This document shows, piece by piece, positions 1 to 7,361 of a DNA stretch of 13,807 nt. Within the stretch, counting starts at the first letter, position 1. Each line of letters begins with the position of its first letter. The position numbers and the translations under genes were made by a program. This stretch comes from Bacillota bacterium (lineage in GTDB: Bacteria; Bacillota_A; Clostridia; Lachnospirales; WQUN01). The stretch spans positions 1-13,807 of the forward strand of contig WQTQ01000173.1 of the NCBI GenBank assembly GCA_009786175.1. The letters run 5' to 3'. The notes under the pieces were generated by a model, which saw only the letters and a program-made list of their open reading frames with translations, searched no databases and was not told the DNA's origin.

Positions 1-44
1 ACTTTTTCGTATTCTTGCTCTATTGCTTCTTTTGTTAGCTCCAT
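1..44 (-). CDS. Start of a divergent gene (partial, unknown function)
   Basis: An ATG on the minus strand at 44-42 opens a frame that stays open to the window edge and reads MELTKEAIEQEYEKV, a charged, helix-forming start. A partial Shine-Dalgarno-like GGTGAT lies 5 bases upstream and a TATAAT sequence on the same strand lies at 103-98. Only 14 codons are visible, so no function can be given. It is divergent from the XRE regulator gene, and divergent neighbours of such regulators are often controlled by them, but that is inference. It may also be chance. Confidence 0.35.
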   Translation of the reverse strand, partial: MELTKEAIEQEYEK

Positions 45-97
45 CTGTTATCACCGCGGACAGTTTAACTGGTTTCTTTCGACTTTACAACTGTAAT

Positions 98-103
98 ATT
101 ATA
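98..103 (-). promoter_or_regulatory. Candidate -10 box for the divergent gene
   Basis: A perfect TATAAT on the minus strand, about 54 bases upstream of the minus-strand ATG. There is no good -35 box at 16-18 bases (the best is GGCAAA), so it would be a weak or activator-dependent promoter, or a chance match in AT-rich DNA. Confidence 0.25.
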
Positions 104-163
104 TGATGTATTCATCTGAATTTGCCCCTGTAATGCATAGCTGTTTTATGATATGCTCGCTAT

Positions 164-205
164 GTCAACCATTAGTTGACATTGTTGACTAAAGTCAACT
201 ATAAC
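164..205 (+). promoter_or_regulatory. Promoter and twin dyad operator of the XRE regulator
   Basis: Two perfect inverted repeats sit side by side: GTCAAC-5-GTTGAC at 164-180 and GTTGAC-4-GTCAAC at 184-199. A sigma-A type promoter runs through them, with -35 TTGACA at 176-181 and -10 TATAAC at 200-205 (18-base spacer). The right half of the first dyad supplies the -35 box and the second dyad fills the spacer, so a protein bound here would block RNA polymerase. The obvious candidate is the HTH protein encoded just downstream, acting on its own promoter. The dyads and boxes are read directly; the identity of the binder is inferred. Confidence 0.72.
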
Positions 206-257
206 TCCCTTGCTGCAGGAGAGTATCTCATATAGAATTTTTATCGGAGGTCTTGAA

Positions 258-1370
258 ATGAACGGGCTAAATATTGCGAACGTCATCACCAAAAAGCGAC
301 GCGACAAGGGCATCACCCAAGAGGGATTGGCGGAATACATGGGAGTATCGAAAGCCGCCGTATCCAAATGGGAAAAGGGGCAAAGCTATCCCGATATAAC
401 TTTGCTGCCGCGCTTGGCGGCATACTTCAACATAAGCGTTGACGAACTGCTCGGCTATTCTCCTGAGCTTACCCTTGATGAAATCCGAAAACTGTGCTGC
501 AACCAATCAGCAGCGTTTACTAACAAGCCTTTTGATGAATCCATGTCAGAATTTAGAGAACTGATTAAGGACTATCGCTCTTGTTTTCCGCTTGTGTATC
601 ATATGTCGGTGTTGCTGATTAATCATTTTGGTACGCTTTCCAAAGAACCCCACTATGAGGCGATTAGGGAAGCCAAAGAGTTATTTGAGATGGTTGTTTC
701 AGATTGCAAAGATGTGATGCTTGCCCGTGATGCGCTTAATATGCAGGCCATATGCTCGATTCTTCTAGAGCAGCCTGATGATGTGTTTTCGCTTTTGGGC
801 GAATCAATAAGCACACAGTTGCTTAATGAGGGCAGTTTAATTGCCAAAGCGTTTTTGCTTACAGGAAACAAAGCTCAGGCGAAAGAAGTGTATCAATGCA
901 ACATACACAGGTTTTTATTGAATTTGAATGAATCGTTGGTGGACTATATTCAGTTGCTTGATGATAATTTCGATGCCGCCCAAACGGCTTTTAACAGGGT
1001 GATAGAGCTGATTCGGCTGTTTAATATCAGCAAATTAAACCCAGAAACTATGATAACAGCATACTTGCAAGGTGCGGATATGTATTGCAAGTACGGGGAT
1101 TTTGATAAAGCTCTTGAACTGCTAGAAAAATATGTAGACTTTTGCACCAACGGGTTTTTCCCGCTTAGAGTTAGGGGTGATGATTTTTTTACCGATGTTG
1201 ATGAATGGTTAAACCGTGATGAGTTCGATGTGTCAGTAATAAGCGAGCAGGCAGTAATGAACAGTATGCTCCATGATTTACATGATTTTTCTTCTTATGC
1301 AGAAATAAATGACAATCCTCGGTATAAGCGGATTGTGAAAATACTTAGCGAGTTTGTCGGAAACGAGTAA
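258..1370 (+). CDS. XRE-family transcriptional regulator with helical C-terminal region
   Basis: A 370-residue DNA-binding regulator. Residues about 6-62 form a classic Cro/C1-type helix-turn-helix: the turn around GITQEGLAEYMGVS, recognition helix SKAAVSKWEKG, then YPDITLLPRLAAYFNISVDELLGY. The remaining roughly 300 residues are strongly helical, without transmembrane segments, and look like TPR-type repeats, as in other large XRE regulators with a sensory C-terminal half. An upstream TTG at 210 would add 16 residues, but the ATG at 258 has GGAGG at 246-250 with ideal spacing, and the predicted transcript start falls at about 210. It lies 12 bases upstream of two ABC exporter genes in the same frame and direction, and its promoter carries twin dyads, so it probably represses itself and the transporter until a ligand binds. 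The ligand is unknown. Confidence 0.85.
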   Translation: MNGLNIANVITKKRRDKGITQEGLAEYMGVSKAAVSKWEKGQSYPDITLLPRLAAYFNISVDELLGYSPELTLDEIRKLCCNQSAAFTNKPFDESMSEFRELIKDYRSCFPLVYHMSVLLINHFGTLSKEPHYEAIREAKELFEMVVSDCKDVMLARDALNMQAICSILLEQPDDVFSLLGESISTQLLNEGSLIAKAFLLTGNKAQAKEVYQCNIHRFLLNLNESLVDYIQLLDDNFDAAQTAFNRVIELIRLFNISKLNPETMITAYLQGADMYCKYGDFDKALELLEKYVDFCTNGFFPLRVRGDDFFTDVDEWLNRDEFDVSVISEQAVMNSMLHDLHDFSSYAEINDNPRYKRIVKILSEFVGNE

Positions 1371-1382
1371 TTATATTGCGGG

Positions 1383-3041
1383 GTGTTTATTATTAAGACT
1401 TTTTTTGTAACGTTAAGGAAAAACCGGATTCCGTACATAGGATTTGTTATTTTCTTTATAACAGCATCATTAATTGTATCTGCTAGCGTTGTAATAGGGC
1501 AAATATTCATAGGCGAAATGGGACAAGCTGCTTACCGGTTTGACACAAGAGCTATCGTAAACTTTTTACTGATATTTACTGCTGTAATGGGCGTGAGAGC
1601 TATTTTTTCGGCATTATCGGCACTCTTTTTACGCAGGTTTGAAGCCCGCGCAGATTACAGCTTTCGTGTAAATTTCGCCAAGTTCTTTTTACGCTTGCCA
1701 TTTTCACGGCTAGAAAAAACCAATAGCGGTGAAAACCTATCCGTTTTCGTTAACGATTTGCCGCAGGCTGTTCAGTTTGTAAGTTCCGGCGTATTTAATT
1801 TGGCTGCCGATTTCACGCTGCTTCTTGTGGTGCTGGTATATATGTTTTATGTAAATTGGCTCTACACTCTTATTTTTTTGGCCGCCTTCCCTGTACTTAC
1901 GGTGTTGCAGATTCTTATCTCAATACCTATCGAAAAAGCATCAGAAAAAGTACAGGAAACACAAGCCAAGTTTAATGCAGTGGTCAATGATTCCCTGCAA
2001 AACACCTCAACTGTTATAGCATACGCCCTTGAGGAAGAACTGGAAAGCCGTTATGTTCATGCTTACAAAAAATATTATACATCCTCAATGCGCCTGGCCC
2101 GTATGGAATCGATTTTGGTTGTTACCGGATTTGTGCTTTCTGGGCTTCCGCTTGTGGCTTTGTTTATCTCATCAGGGCTTGCCGTAGTGAATGAAGCCAT
2201 GCTTATTTCGGAGTTTTTGGTTTACACGGGTATAGGCATGATGGCAACGGGCTGGCTTATGGAATTTGCAGAAACATTGGCTCAATTAGGGATTTGGATG
2301 GCAGGAGCCAAAAGGCTAAATGAGTTTACTACAGGTGATGAAGAAAAAATGGGCAGGTCGAAAATATCTCCGAAGGGAAATATTGCAGTTGCGTTTGAAA
2401 ATGTCAATTTTGCCTATGCCGATGAAGCAGTTTTGCAAGCCGTATCTTTTGAAATACCGCAAGGTTCAAAGGTAGCTATTATGGGAAGTTCTGGTTCGGG
2501 AAAGTCAACGATAATAAAACTGTTGCTTGGGCTGTATAAACCAACAAGCGGCAAAATACAGGTTCTAGGAAACGACACGATAGCCGTAGGCAAATATGCA
2601 CTCCGCAATTCTTTTGCGTATGTGCCGCAGGATTCATTCCTCTTCCCAGTGTCTATCGGCGAAAACATTATAGGCAAAAATACTGATGATATTTCACCGC
2701 AAGAGCAAGCCATGCTTGAAAAATCATGTTGCGATGCCGGTATTTTGGATTTTATCAACAGCTTGCCCGAAAATTTTAACAGTATACTATCAGAGTCTGC
2801 CGAAAACATATCGGGTGGGCAACGTCAGCGCATTGCAATGGCAAGGGCATTTTACAAAAATGCACCTATAGTCTTGTTTGACGAAGCAACTTCCGCCCTT
2901 GACCCTACAACCGAGGCAGAAATACTAAAAACTCTAGCAGATGCAACAAAGGACAAAACTGTAATAATGGTAGCACACCGTGCGGCGGCAAAGGCCTTTT
3001 GTGATACGGTAATAACAATGGAAGGGGGCAAAATCACATGA
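1383..3041 (+). CDS. ABC exporter half-transporter, subunit 1 (permease-ATPase fusion)
   Basis: A 552-residue ABC exporter half-molecule of the type IV (ABCB-like) fold. The N-terminal part, about 17-300, has hydrophobic membrane segments (about 17-42, 58-82, 140-182, 243-290). The nucleotide-binding domain covers about 335-552 and has all key motifs: Walker A GSSGSGKST 368-376, Q-loop Q416, signature ISGGQ 476-480 (Ile for the usual Leu), Walker B VLFDE with catalytic E501, D-loop SALD, and switch H532. The GTG at 1383 is the only in-frame start after the regulator stop codon, and the next ATG would remove the first membrane segment. The Shine-Dalgarno match is weak (GCGGG close to the start), so translation may be coupled to the regulator gene. 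Its stop overlaps the start of the second half-transporter, which makes a heterodimer likely. The substrate cannot be read from the sequence. Confidence 0.9.
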   Translation: MFIIKTFFVTLRKNRIPYIGFVIFFITASLIVSASVVIGQIFIGEMGQAAYRFDTRAIVNFLLIFTAVMGVRAIFSALSALFLRRFEARADYSFRVNFAKFFLRLPFSRLEKTNSGENLSVFVNDLPQAVQFVSSGVFNLAADFTLLLVVLVYMFYVNWLYTLIFLAAFPVLTVLQILISIPIEKASEKVQETQAKFNAVVNDSLQNTSTVIAYALEEELESRYVHAYKKYYTSSMRLARMESILVVTGFVLSGLPLVALFISSGLAVVNEAMLISEFLVYTGIGMMATGWLMEFAETLAQLGIWMAGAKRLNEFTTGDEEKMGRSKISPKGNIAVAFENVNFAYADEAVLQAVSFEIPQGSKVAIMGSSGSGKSTIIKLLLGLYKPTSGKIQVLGNDTIAVGKYALRNSFAYVPQDSFLFPVSIGENIIGKNTDDISPQEQAMLEKSCCDAGILDFINSLPENFNSILSESAENISGGQRQRIAMARAFYKNAPIVLFDEATSALDPTTEAEILKTLADATKDKTVIMVAHRAAAKAFCDTVITMEGGKIT

Positions 3042-4741
3042 CCAACTTCAAAAAGATGTTTTTATTTTTGCGCCCATATATGTTCTTGTACTGCATTGGT
3101 ATGTTCCTGTACAATTTTCAGACTTTTGCATTTAGCATTGCAATAGGTTTGCTGGGCAGTAATGTTATGGCAGGTGTTATGGCAGGTGATACAGGCGAAA
3201 TTATAAGGGGCACAATTATTGCAGTTTCTATCCTTGCTGTATTGTTCTCCCTAGTAGGGCTTGGCATGTATCTTGTCGGCATAGCTTTGCTAAAGGCAGA
3301 GTTGGACTTAAAGCAAAAGCTGTTCCGCCGCTTTATGCACAGCAGTTTAGAATCAAGCGGGCATAGCGGCGAGGGTATTGCTGCAATAAACACAGAAGCA
3401 AATACCGCAATGGGTGTATGGGAAAGTGCGCTTAGCGGATTGTTGCGCCCTGTACTCGGTATTAGCCTTTCCTTGGTTACGATATTTATTGTCGAATGGA
3501 GATTAGGATTTGCAGCAGTTATACTTGGACTCCTTGCATATATTATGCAAAGCCGCTTTGTCAAACCTTTGGCAGCAATCGGCAAAGAAAGGCTTAACGC
3601 CAATGCAGATGCCGTTAAAGCAGTAAGCGATATTTTTCAGGGGGCGCTGCCACTAAGGGCGTTAAATATGCAGGACAGGATATTGGAAAATGCAAGCAAA
3701 AACATAGTGCGGCTTAAATTATTAAATTTTCGTCAAGCATTTATGGCAATGTGGCAGAGACTGTTTACTACAGTACAGGGCTGGCTGGCCTTGGTAATTG
3801 TCTTTGGTTTTGGCGGTTGGCTTGTGGCAACACAGGGGCTTTACTTCCCTGTTTTGCTTCTTATTTTACCTCTTGTACAGAACATTTCTGAAGAGATGGG
3901 TAATGTAGGCCAAGCAATAGCAGGGCTTCAGCCACCTTTAGTGGCGGCAGAAAGGATTTTAGCAATTATTGATAATGTCCCTACTTCACAGAACAAGGGG
4001 ATTATGGCATTTGACGGTTCAAGCCTAAAGACACAAGGGCTAAATTTCAAGTACCAAGATGTCGATCAAAATACGCTTCAAGACATTAATTTGGACATAT
4101 CACCCTGTGAAATGGTGGCATTTGTCGGCCCTTCAGGTTCGGGGAAATCTACATTGTTACGAATAATGGCCGGCTTTTATGAGCGTGAGCAACTAGGATT
4201 ATCACTAGGCGGTATTTCATTTGATGCTGTTAATATAGTCGAGTGGCGTAAACAATTCGCATATGTTGACCAAAGCTGTAAGTTGTTTGACATGACCGTA
4301 AAAGAAAACATAGCATTGGGGCGTAAGGATAATGTATCCGATACCGACATCATAGGCGCGGCAAAAAAGGCATTTGCACATGATTTTATCGAAGAGCTGG
4401 AGAATAAATACGATGCTCCCTGCGGTGAGTTAGGTTCGTCTTTATCTGGCGGTCAAAAACAACGCATAGCCATCGCCCGTGCCTTGATAAAAGGCTCCCC
4501 GATATTGGTCTTTGACGAAGCCACCTCAGCCCTTGATGTCGATAGCGAACGCTATGTTATGGACACAATAGAATCCCTGCGCCGTGACCATACTATCCTT
4601 ATCACTACTCATAATTTAAACAACATCGCCACTGCCGACAAAATTGTTGTAATGGACGGCGGGCGGATAGCGGAAACTGGGAAACATGAAGAATTGATGG
4701 CAAACGGTGGCCTGTATAGTCGGCTGCTCGCCGCCGAATAA
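3038..4741 (+). CDS. ABC exporter half-transporter, subunit 2 (permease-ATPase fusion)
   Basis: A 567-residue permease-ATPase fusion and the probable partner of the upstream half-transporter, whose stop it overlaps as ATGA. A purine-rich GGAAGGGGGC stretch in the upstream gene can act as ribosome binding site. Membrane segments are visible at about 10-45, 58-85, 135-170 and 245-285. The ATPase domain (about 330-567) is complete: Walker A GPSGSGKST 364-372, Q412 in YVDQ, signature LSGGQ 469-473, Walker B VFDE with E494, D-loop SALD, switch H525. Unlike many heterodimeric exporters, in which one subunit has a degenerate catalytic site, both subunits here keep the Walker B glutamate and the switch histidine, so both composite sites may hydrolyse ATP. 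Peptide, drug or siderophore export are all possible. Confidence 0.9.
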   Translation: MTNFKKMFLFLRPYMFLYCIGMFLYNFQTFAFSIAIGLLGSNVMAGVMAGDTGEIIRGTIIAVSILAVLFSLVGLGMYLVGIALLKAELDLKQKLFRRFMHSSLESSGHSGEGIAAINTEANTAMGVWESALSGLLRPVLGISLSLVTIFIVEWRLGFAAVILGLLAYIMQSRFVKPLAAIGKERLNANADAVKAVSDIFQGALPLRALNMQDRILENASKNIVRLKLLNFRQAFMAMWQRLFTTVQGWLALVIVFGFGGWLVATQGLYFPVLLLILPLVQNISEEMGNVGQAIAGLQPPLVAAERILAIIDNVPTSQNKGIMAFDGSSLKTQGLNFKYQDVDQNTLQDINLDISPCEMVAFVGPSGSGKSTLLRIMAGFYEREQLGLSLGGISFDAVNIVEWRKQFAYVDQSCKLFDMTVKENIALGRKDNVSDTDIIGAAKKAFAHDFIEELENKYDAPCGELGSSLSGGQKQRIAIARALIKGSPILVFDEATSALDVDSERYVMDTIESLRRDHTILITTHNLNNIATADKIVVMDGGRIAETGKHEELMANGGLYSRLLAAE

Positions 4742-4753
4742 TTTGGAATGATT

Positions 4754-4788
4754 GGCAAGCGCCCGCTACACTTCGCCACTATTTTTTT
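4754..4788 (+). terminator. Weak candidate terminator after the ABC cassette
   Basis: A short imperfect stem (GGC-AAG against CTT-C-GCC) around a GC-rich loop is followed by ACTA and seven T residues at 4782-4788. It is placed 12 bases after the exporter stop codon, as expected for the end of this transcript. The stem is short and bulged, so the call is tentative. Confidence 0.4.
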
Positions 4789-4916
4789 GTATGTTTGTTA
4801 TATGCTTCTTTATGTAATCTAAACTAAGAGTCAGGGCATATCTCAACACGAATCATATGTCACCCCTCGCCATTTATATATTCTCTACCTGAATACAAAA
4901 ACAAGGGGGTGATGCC

Positions 4917-5048
4917 ATGACCAAGCTAAAAATCGTCGAGATTGTAGTCCTAGCAGCTACAGCCTTTTTGACGGCGATGAAGTCAATCCTCAAGTTCATC
5001 GACTACATCGGCAAGATTAGACCTAAAGCTGCCCCAAATGCAGCCTAA
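4917..5048 (+). CDS. 43-residue hydrophobic/basic micropeptide
   Basis: A small gene of 43 codons. It has an excellent ribosome binding site, AAGGGGGTGAT, differing at one position from a full AAGGAGGTGAT, 4 bases before the ATG. The product has a short charged start (MTKLKIVE), a hydrophobic stretch IVVLAATAFLTA at about 9-20, a second amphipathic stretch with Lys (MKSILKFIDYIGKI) and a tail rich in Pro and Ala. It would fit one membrane helix or an amphipathic helix. It is followed by a terminator-like hairpin and then by the DUF932 gene, which suggests it belongs to the same mobile element. Size and shape resemble type I toxins or other small membrane peptides, but no family is recognised and the function is unknown. 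Confidence 0.65.
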   Translation: MTKLKIVEIVVLAATAFLTAMKSILKFIDYIGKIRPKAAPNAA

Positions 5049-5065
5049 CAACAGAACCGCAACCC

Positions 5066-5100
5066 GAGAGGACTTCCGTCATGGAGGTCCTTTCTTCATT
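5066..5100 (+). terminator. Terminator or attenuator hairpin between the micropeptide and DUF932 genes
   Basis: A 12-pair stem at 5066-5077 and 5083-5094, with core AGGACTTCC pairing to GGAGGTCCT (G-T pairs allowed) around the loop GTCAT, is followed by the T-rich TTCATTT. It lies 17 bases after the micropeptide stop and ends just before the DUF932 ribosome binding site. It could end the micropeptide transcript or reduce read-through into the DUF932 gene. Confidence 0.6.
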
Positions 5101-5120
5101 TAAAGAAGGAGAGATAAACC

Positions 5121-6053
5121 ATGCCGACAGATATTGAATCCATGTTTTATACCAGAGAAGCACCTTGGCATAACCTGGGTATCTGTGTTGAAACTGCGTT
5201 AACCTCCGGGGAAGCCCTTGAAAAATCTGGCCTCGACTGGACTGTAGCCCAGCGTCCAATCATGACCGATAACTATGATCCCATCCCAGGCTACAAAGCC
5301 AACATTCGGGATACGGATAATCGTGTTCTAGGCGTTGTCACCGATAGGTATAAGGTTGTCCAAAACCATGCCGCATTCGCATTCGTGGATAGCTTGCTGG
5401 GTGAGGGTGTCCGTTTTGAAACCGCCGGCAGCTTAAACGGCGGAAAGAAAGTTTGGATGCTCGCCAAGCTGCCAAACCAGTACACCATGCTGGACGAGCA
5501 AATCGAACCATACCTGGTGTTTTCCAACTCCCATGATGGCAGTAGCAGTATTCGCGTAGCCTGTACACCAATTCGTGTTGTATGCCAGAACACGCTAAAC
5601 CTTGCGCTTAATACAGCCAAGCGAATCTGGTCAACCATCCACGTTGGCGACTTGGCCCACAAGATGGATGAGGCGCACAACACCCTGATGTTAGCCAGCC
5701 GCTACATGGATAATCTAAACGTGGAGTTCGGCAGGCTATCTCAAGCAAACCTGGCTGACACAAAGGTTATGGAGTATATTGAGTTGCTGCTGCCAATGGA
5801 TGATGACCCCACAGAACTCCACAGGCGAAACGTAAAAACAATCCGCGAGGATTTAAAAATCCGCTACTTCGATGCCCCAGACCTACAGCATGTTGGCAAA
5901 AACGCATACCGCCTTATATGTGCCGTAAGCGATTTCGCCACGCACGCAAAGCCTCTGCGTGAAACTGCCAACTATCAAGAAAACATGTTTGCACGAACAA
6001 TAAACGGCAACCCGCTAATAGACAAAGCCTATGAGCTTGTAAAGGCGGCATAG
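5121..6053 (+). CDS. DUF932 phage/plasmid-type protein
   Basis: A 310-residue protein of the DUF932 / phage-plasmid-like (TIGR03299) family, found mainly on plasmids, phages and integrative elements; its biochemical role is not established. Family hallmarks visible are the N-terminal PWHNLG at 15-20, the VVTDRYKVVQN stretch at about 72-82, and IRVVCQNTLNLAL at 151-163. The length is close to the family norm, so it looks complete. There are no membrane segments or signal peptide, so it should be cytosolic. The start at 5121 is supported by AAGGAG at 5106-5111. It follows a micropeptide gene and precedes another small element-type gene, which marks this as cargo or maintenance DNA of a mobile element rather than core chromosome. 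Confidence 0.85.
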   Translation: MPTDIESMFYTREAPWHNLGICVETALTSGEALEKSGLDWTVAQRPIMTDNYDPIPGYKANIRDTDNRVLGVVTDRYKVVQNHAAFAFVDSLLGEGVRFETAGSLNGGKKVWMLAKLPNQYTMLDEQIEPYLVFSNSHDGSSSIRVACTPIRVVCQNTLNLALNTAKRIWSTIHVGDLAHKMDEAHNTLMLASRYMDNLNVEFGRLSQANLADTKVMEYIELLLPMDDDPTELHRRNVKTIREDLKIRYFDAPDLQHVGKNAYRLICAVSDFATHAKPLRETANYQENMFARTINGNPLIDKAYELVKAA

Positions 6054-6118
6054 CAACAATATGGCGAGAGCATTTCTATGCTCCTCATATAAAAATACAT
6101 TCCCAGGAGGAAAAGCTA

Positions 6119-6373
6119 ATGGCAAAAGTAACAATCGCAGGCAACAGCTATGTTGTCACATCAGCAGTATCAATGGCGGACTTGGAAACCATCAAGAAGT
6201 ACCGCCCATCGGCCTTGACAATCACAGACCCGGAAACAAAGGAAACTTTATTCCGGGTAGGCATCGGCGCCAATAGCATAAACGATTATGGTGTCAGCTT
6301 CGGTGGCGTAGAATTGCCTCGTGCTTGCCCTCTGTTTCAAAATATCGGCTTTTATCCAGTATTGAATATCTGA
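6119..6373 (+). pseudogene. Truncated small mobile-element protein
   Basis: The frame starts with ATG behind a perfect AGGAGG at 6105-6110 and would encode 84 residues. Residues 1-63 (MAKVTIAGNSYVV to GVSFGG) read like a coherent small domain similar to proteins I associate with DUF932 genes on integrative elements. From about residue 64 the frame runs antisense through the end of the recombinase gene, giving a nonsense tail that stops at 6373. The gene is therefore interpreted as cut at about 6305-6311. A short protein could still be made from the good start. Assignment to the family is from memory of its appearance; the full-length partner is not in this window. Confidence 0.6.
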
Positions 6374-7124
6374 CTTTGCCTATATAATTTGGGTTCGTTA
6401 AAAGATTTTTAATAGTAGTATTATTCCATGCTTTGCCTTGCTTGGTTTTAATGTTTCTGTTGTTTAAATTTTTAGCAATGACACTAAAATTTAAATTCCC
6501 ATCAACATACATTGAGAATATCTCTCTAACGATTTCGGCCTCTTTGGGATTTATCTCTTGGATTTTATTGCCCTTATCACGGTCATAACCATATGAAGTA
6601 ATACGCGAACTAGGGGAATACCCTTCTTTGGCCTTCTTTTCAAAAGCAAGGGTAAGCCTTTCTATAAGATTCTCACGCTCGAACTCGGCAAATATTCCAA
6701 TGATTTTTAGGAACATTCTGCCTGATGCCGTCTGCGTGTCGATGCTTTCCATTAGTGAATTGAAAACGCAGTTGTTTTCCTTGAAAATTTCTGTAAGGTC
6801 GATTAAGTCACGCGTATTTCTTGTAAGCCTGTCTATTTTATAGACTAGCACATTATTAACCTTACCATCTTTTATATCTTGGATAAGTTCATTAACGGCA
6901 GGTCTATCAGATATATTTTTACCGCTTATTCCTTCGTCGGAATAGACTTTGTAAAAACTCCAATCTTTAATTCGGATATAACTTTTTAGCTTTTCAATTT
7001 GTGCCCTGATAGAATATCCTTCTTTGGCTTGTTCTTCGGTGCTAACTCGCACATAGATAGCAGTTACAAGTCCGTGATTTGCATCAGCTTCAATTGATGC
7101 ATTTGTTAATTTGGTTTTTTTCAT
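6294..7124 (-). pseudogene. Large serine recombinase, C-terminally truncated
   Basis: A 276-residue serine recombinase (resolvase/invertase superfamily) that would catalyse element integration or excision. The catalytic domain (about 20-165) is intact: nucleophile S28 in YVRVSTEEQ with R26, YKIDRLTRN (R99, R102), and EFEREN at about 147-152. The recombinase domain follows (about 172-262), including YGYDRDKG and NPNYIGKVRY. Large members usually have about 450-550 residues, with a zinc ribbon and coiled coil after this point. Here the protein stops four foreign residues after GKHEAIL, so the DNA-binding C-terminal half is missing and activity is unlikely. The minus-strand start overlaps the stop of a 51-codon gene as ATGA. 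It runs head-on into the truncated plus-strand gene, and both break at the same place. Confidence 0.85.
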
Positions 7125-7276
7125 TTATTCTCTTGTCCTTCCTTTTCGGACAGAGATTTTTTATCTTTGTTTTGTCTTATTTTCCGTGGTATGGAAGTTT
7201 TCATAAAGAATTTCAGTATCTCTCGTTGTGTACTTTCTGGTAATACTATTTTTTCTTTGATTGCGTCTTTTTCCAT
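7121..7276 (-). CDS. 51-residue basic protein coupled to the recombinase gene
   Basis: A 51-codon frame on the minus strand, starting at ATG 7276-7274 and ending with a TGA that overlaps the recombinase ATG. It has an AGGGG stretch 7 bases upstream. The product begins MEKDAIKEKIVLPESTQRE, continues with LKFFMKTSIPRKIRQ and ends in a Lys/Glu-rich, probably disordered tail. The overlap implies translational coupling with the recombinase. Small genes of this shape occur directly upstream of serine recombinases in Bacillota elements as far as I recall, so it may be a recombination accessory or directionality factor; that role is inference. It appears intact although its partner is truncated. Confidence 0.6.
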   Translation of the reverse strand: MEKDAIKEKIVLPESTQREILKFFMKTSIPRKIRQNKDKKSLSEKEGQENK

Positions 7277-7282
7277 TTTTAT

Positions 7283-7326
7283 GCCCCTAGATAACATATG
7301 ACTTGCAAGTAATATATGCTTGGGGC
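7283..7326 (-). promoter_or_regulatory. 44-bp imperfect palindrome in the recombinase leader
   Basis: The outer arms GCCCCTAG and CTTGGGGC, the inner arms CATAT and ATATG, and a perfect central ACTTGCAAGT form one long imperfect dyad. In the minus-strand transcript the right arm contains the AGGGG ribosome binding site of the 51-codon gene, so folding would hide it. The palindrome begins at the predicted transcript start. It could be a translational control hairpin, a repressor site, or a recombination (att-type) site, since large serine integrases often act on imperfect dyads next to their own gene. Confidence 0.5.
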
Positions 7327-7331
7327 TTGTA

Positions 7332-7361
7332 ACTATATTTCTGGAATATAAAACAGGACAA
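7332..7361 (-). promoter_or_regulatory. Candidate promoter of the recombinase operon
   Basis: On the minus strand, -35 TTGTCC (7361-7356) and -10 TATAGT (7337-7332) are separated by 18 bases. Transcription would start near 7325, at the foot of the leader palindrome, about 50 bases before the small coupled gene. The -35 box lies inside the left arm of the plus-strand terminator. Confidence 0.4.

Noticed and set aside
1..108. Open plus-strand frame from the left edge
   Set aside because: It lacks coding character (Ser/Cys/Phe-rich); the minus-strand reading of the same DNA looks more protein-like.
210..257. 16-residue N-terminal extension of the XRE regulator from a TTG
   Set aside because: The TTG lies at the predicted transcript start and has no ribosome binding site; the ATG at 258 has GGAGG and starts at the usual domain boundary.
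2414..2809. 131-codon minus-strand frame inside the first ABC gene
   Set aside because: Antisense shadow of a well-conserved ATPase domain, with no start signal.
3118..3603. 161-codon minus-strand frame inside the second ABC gene
   Set aside because: Antisense to a conserved membrane domain; low-complexity, no ribosome binding site.
5291..5683. 130-codon minus-strand frame inside the DUF932 gene
   Set aside because: Shadow of the DUF932 coding frame with no supporting signals.
6061..6276. Plus-strand frame of 71 codons after the DUF932 gene
   Set aside because: No ribosome binding site; it overlaps the small element gene that has a perfect AGGAGG and coherent residues in another frame.
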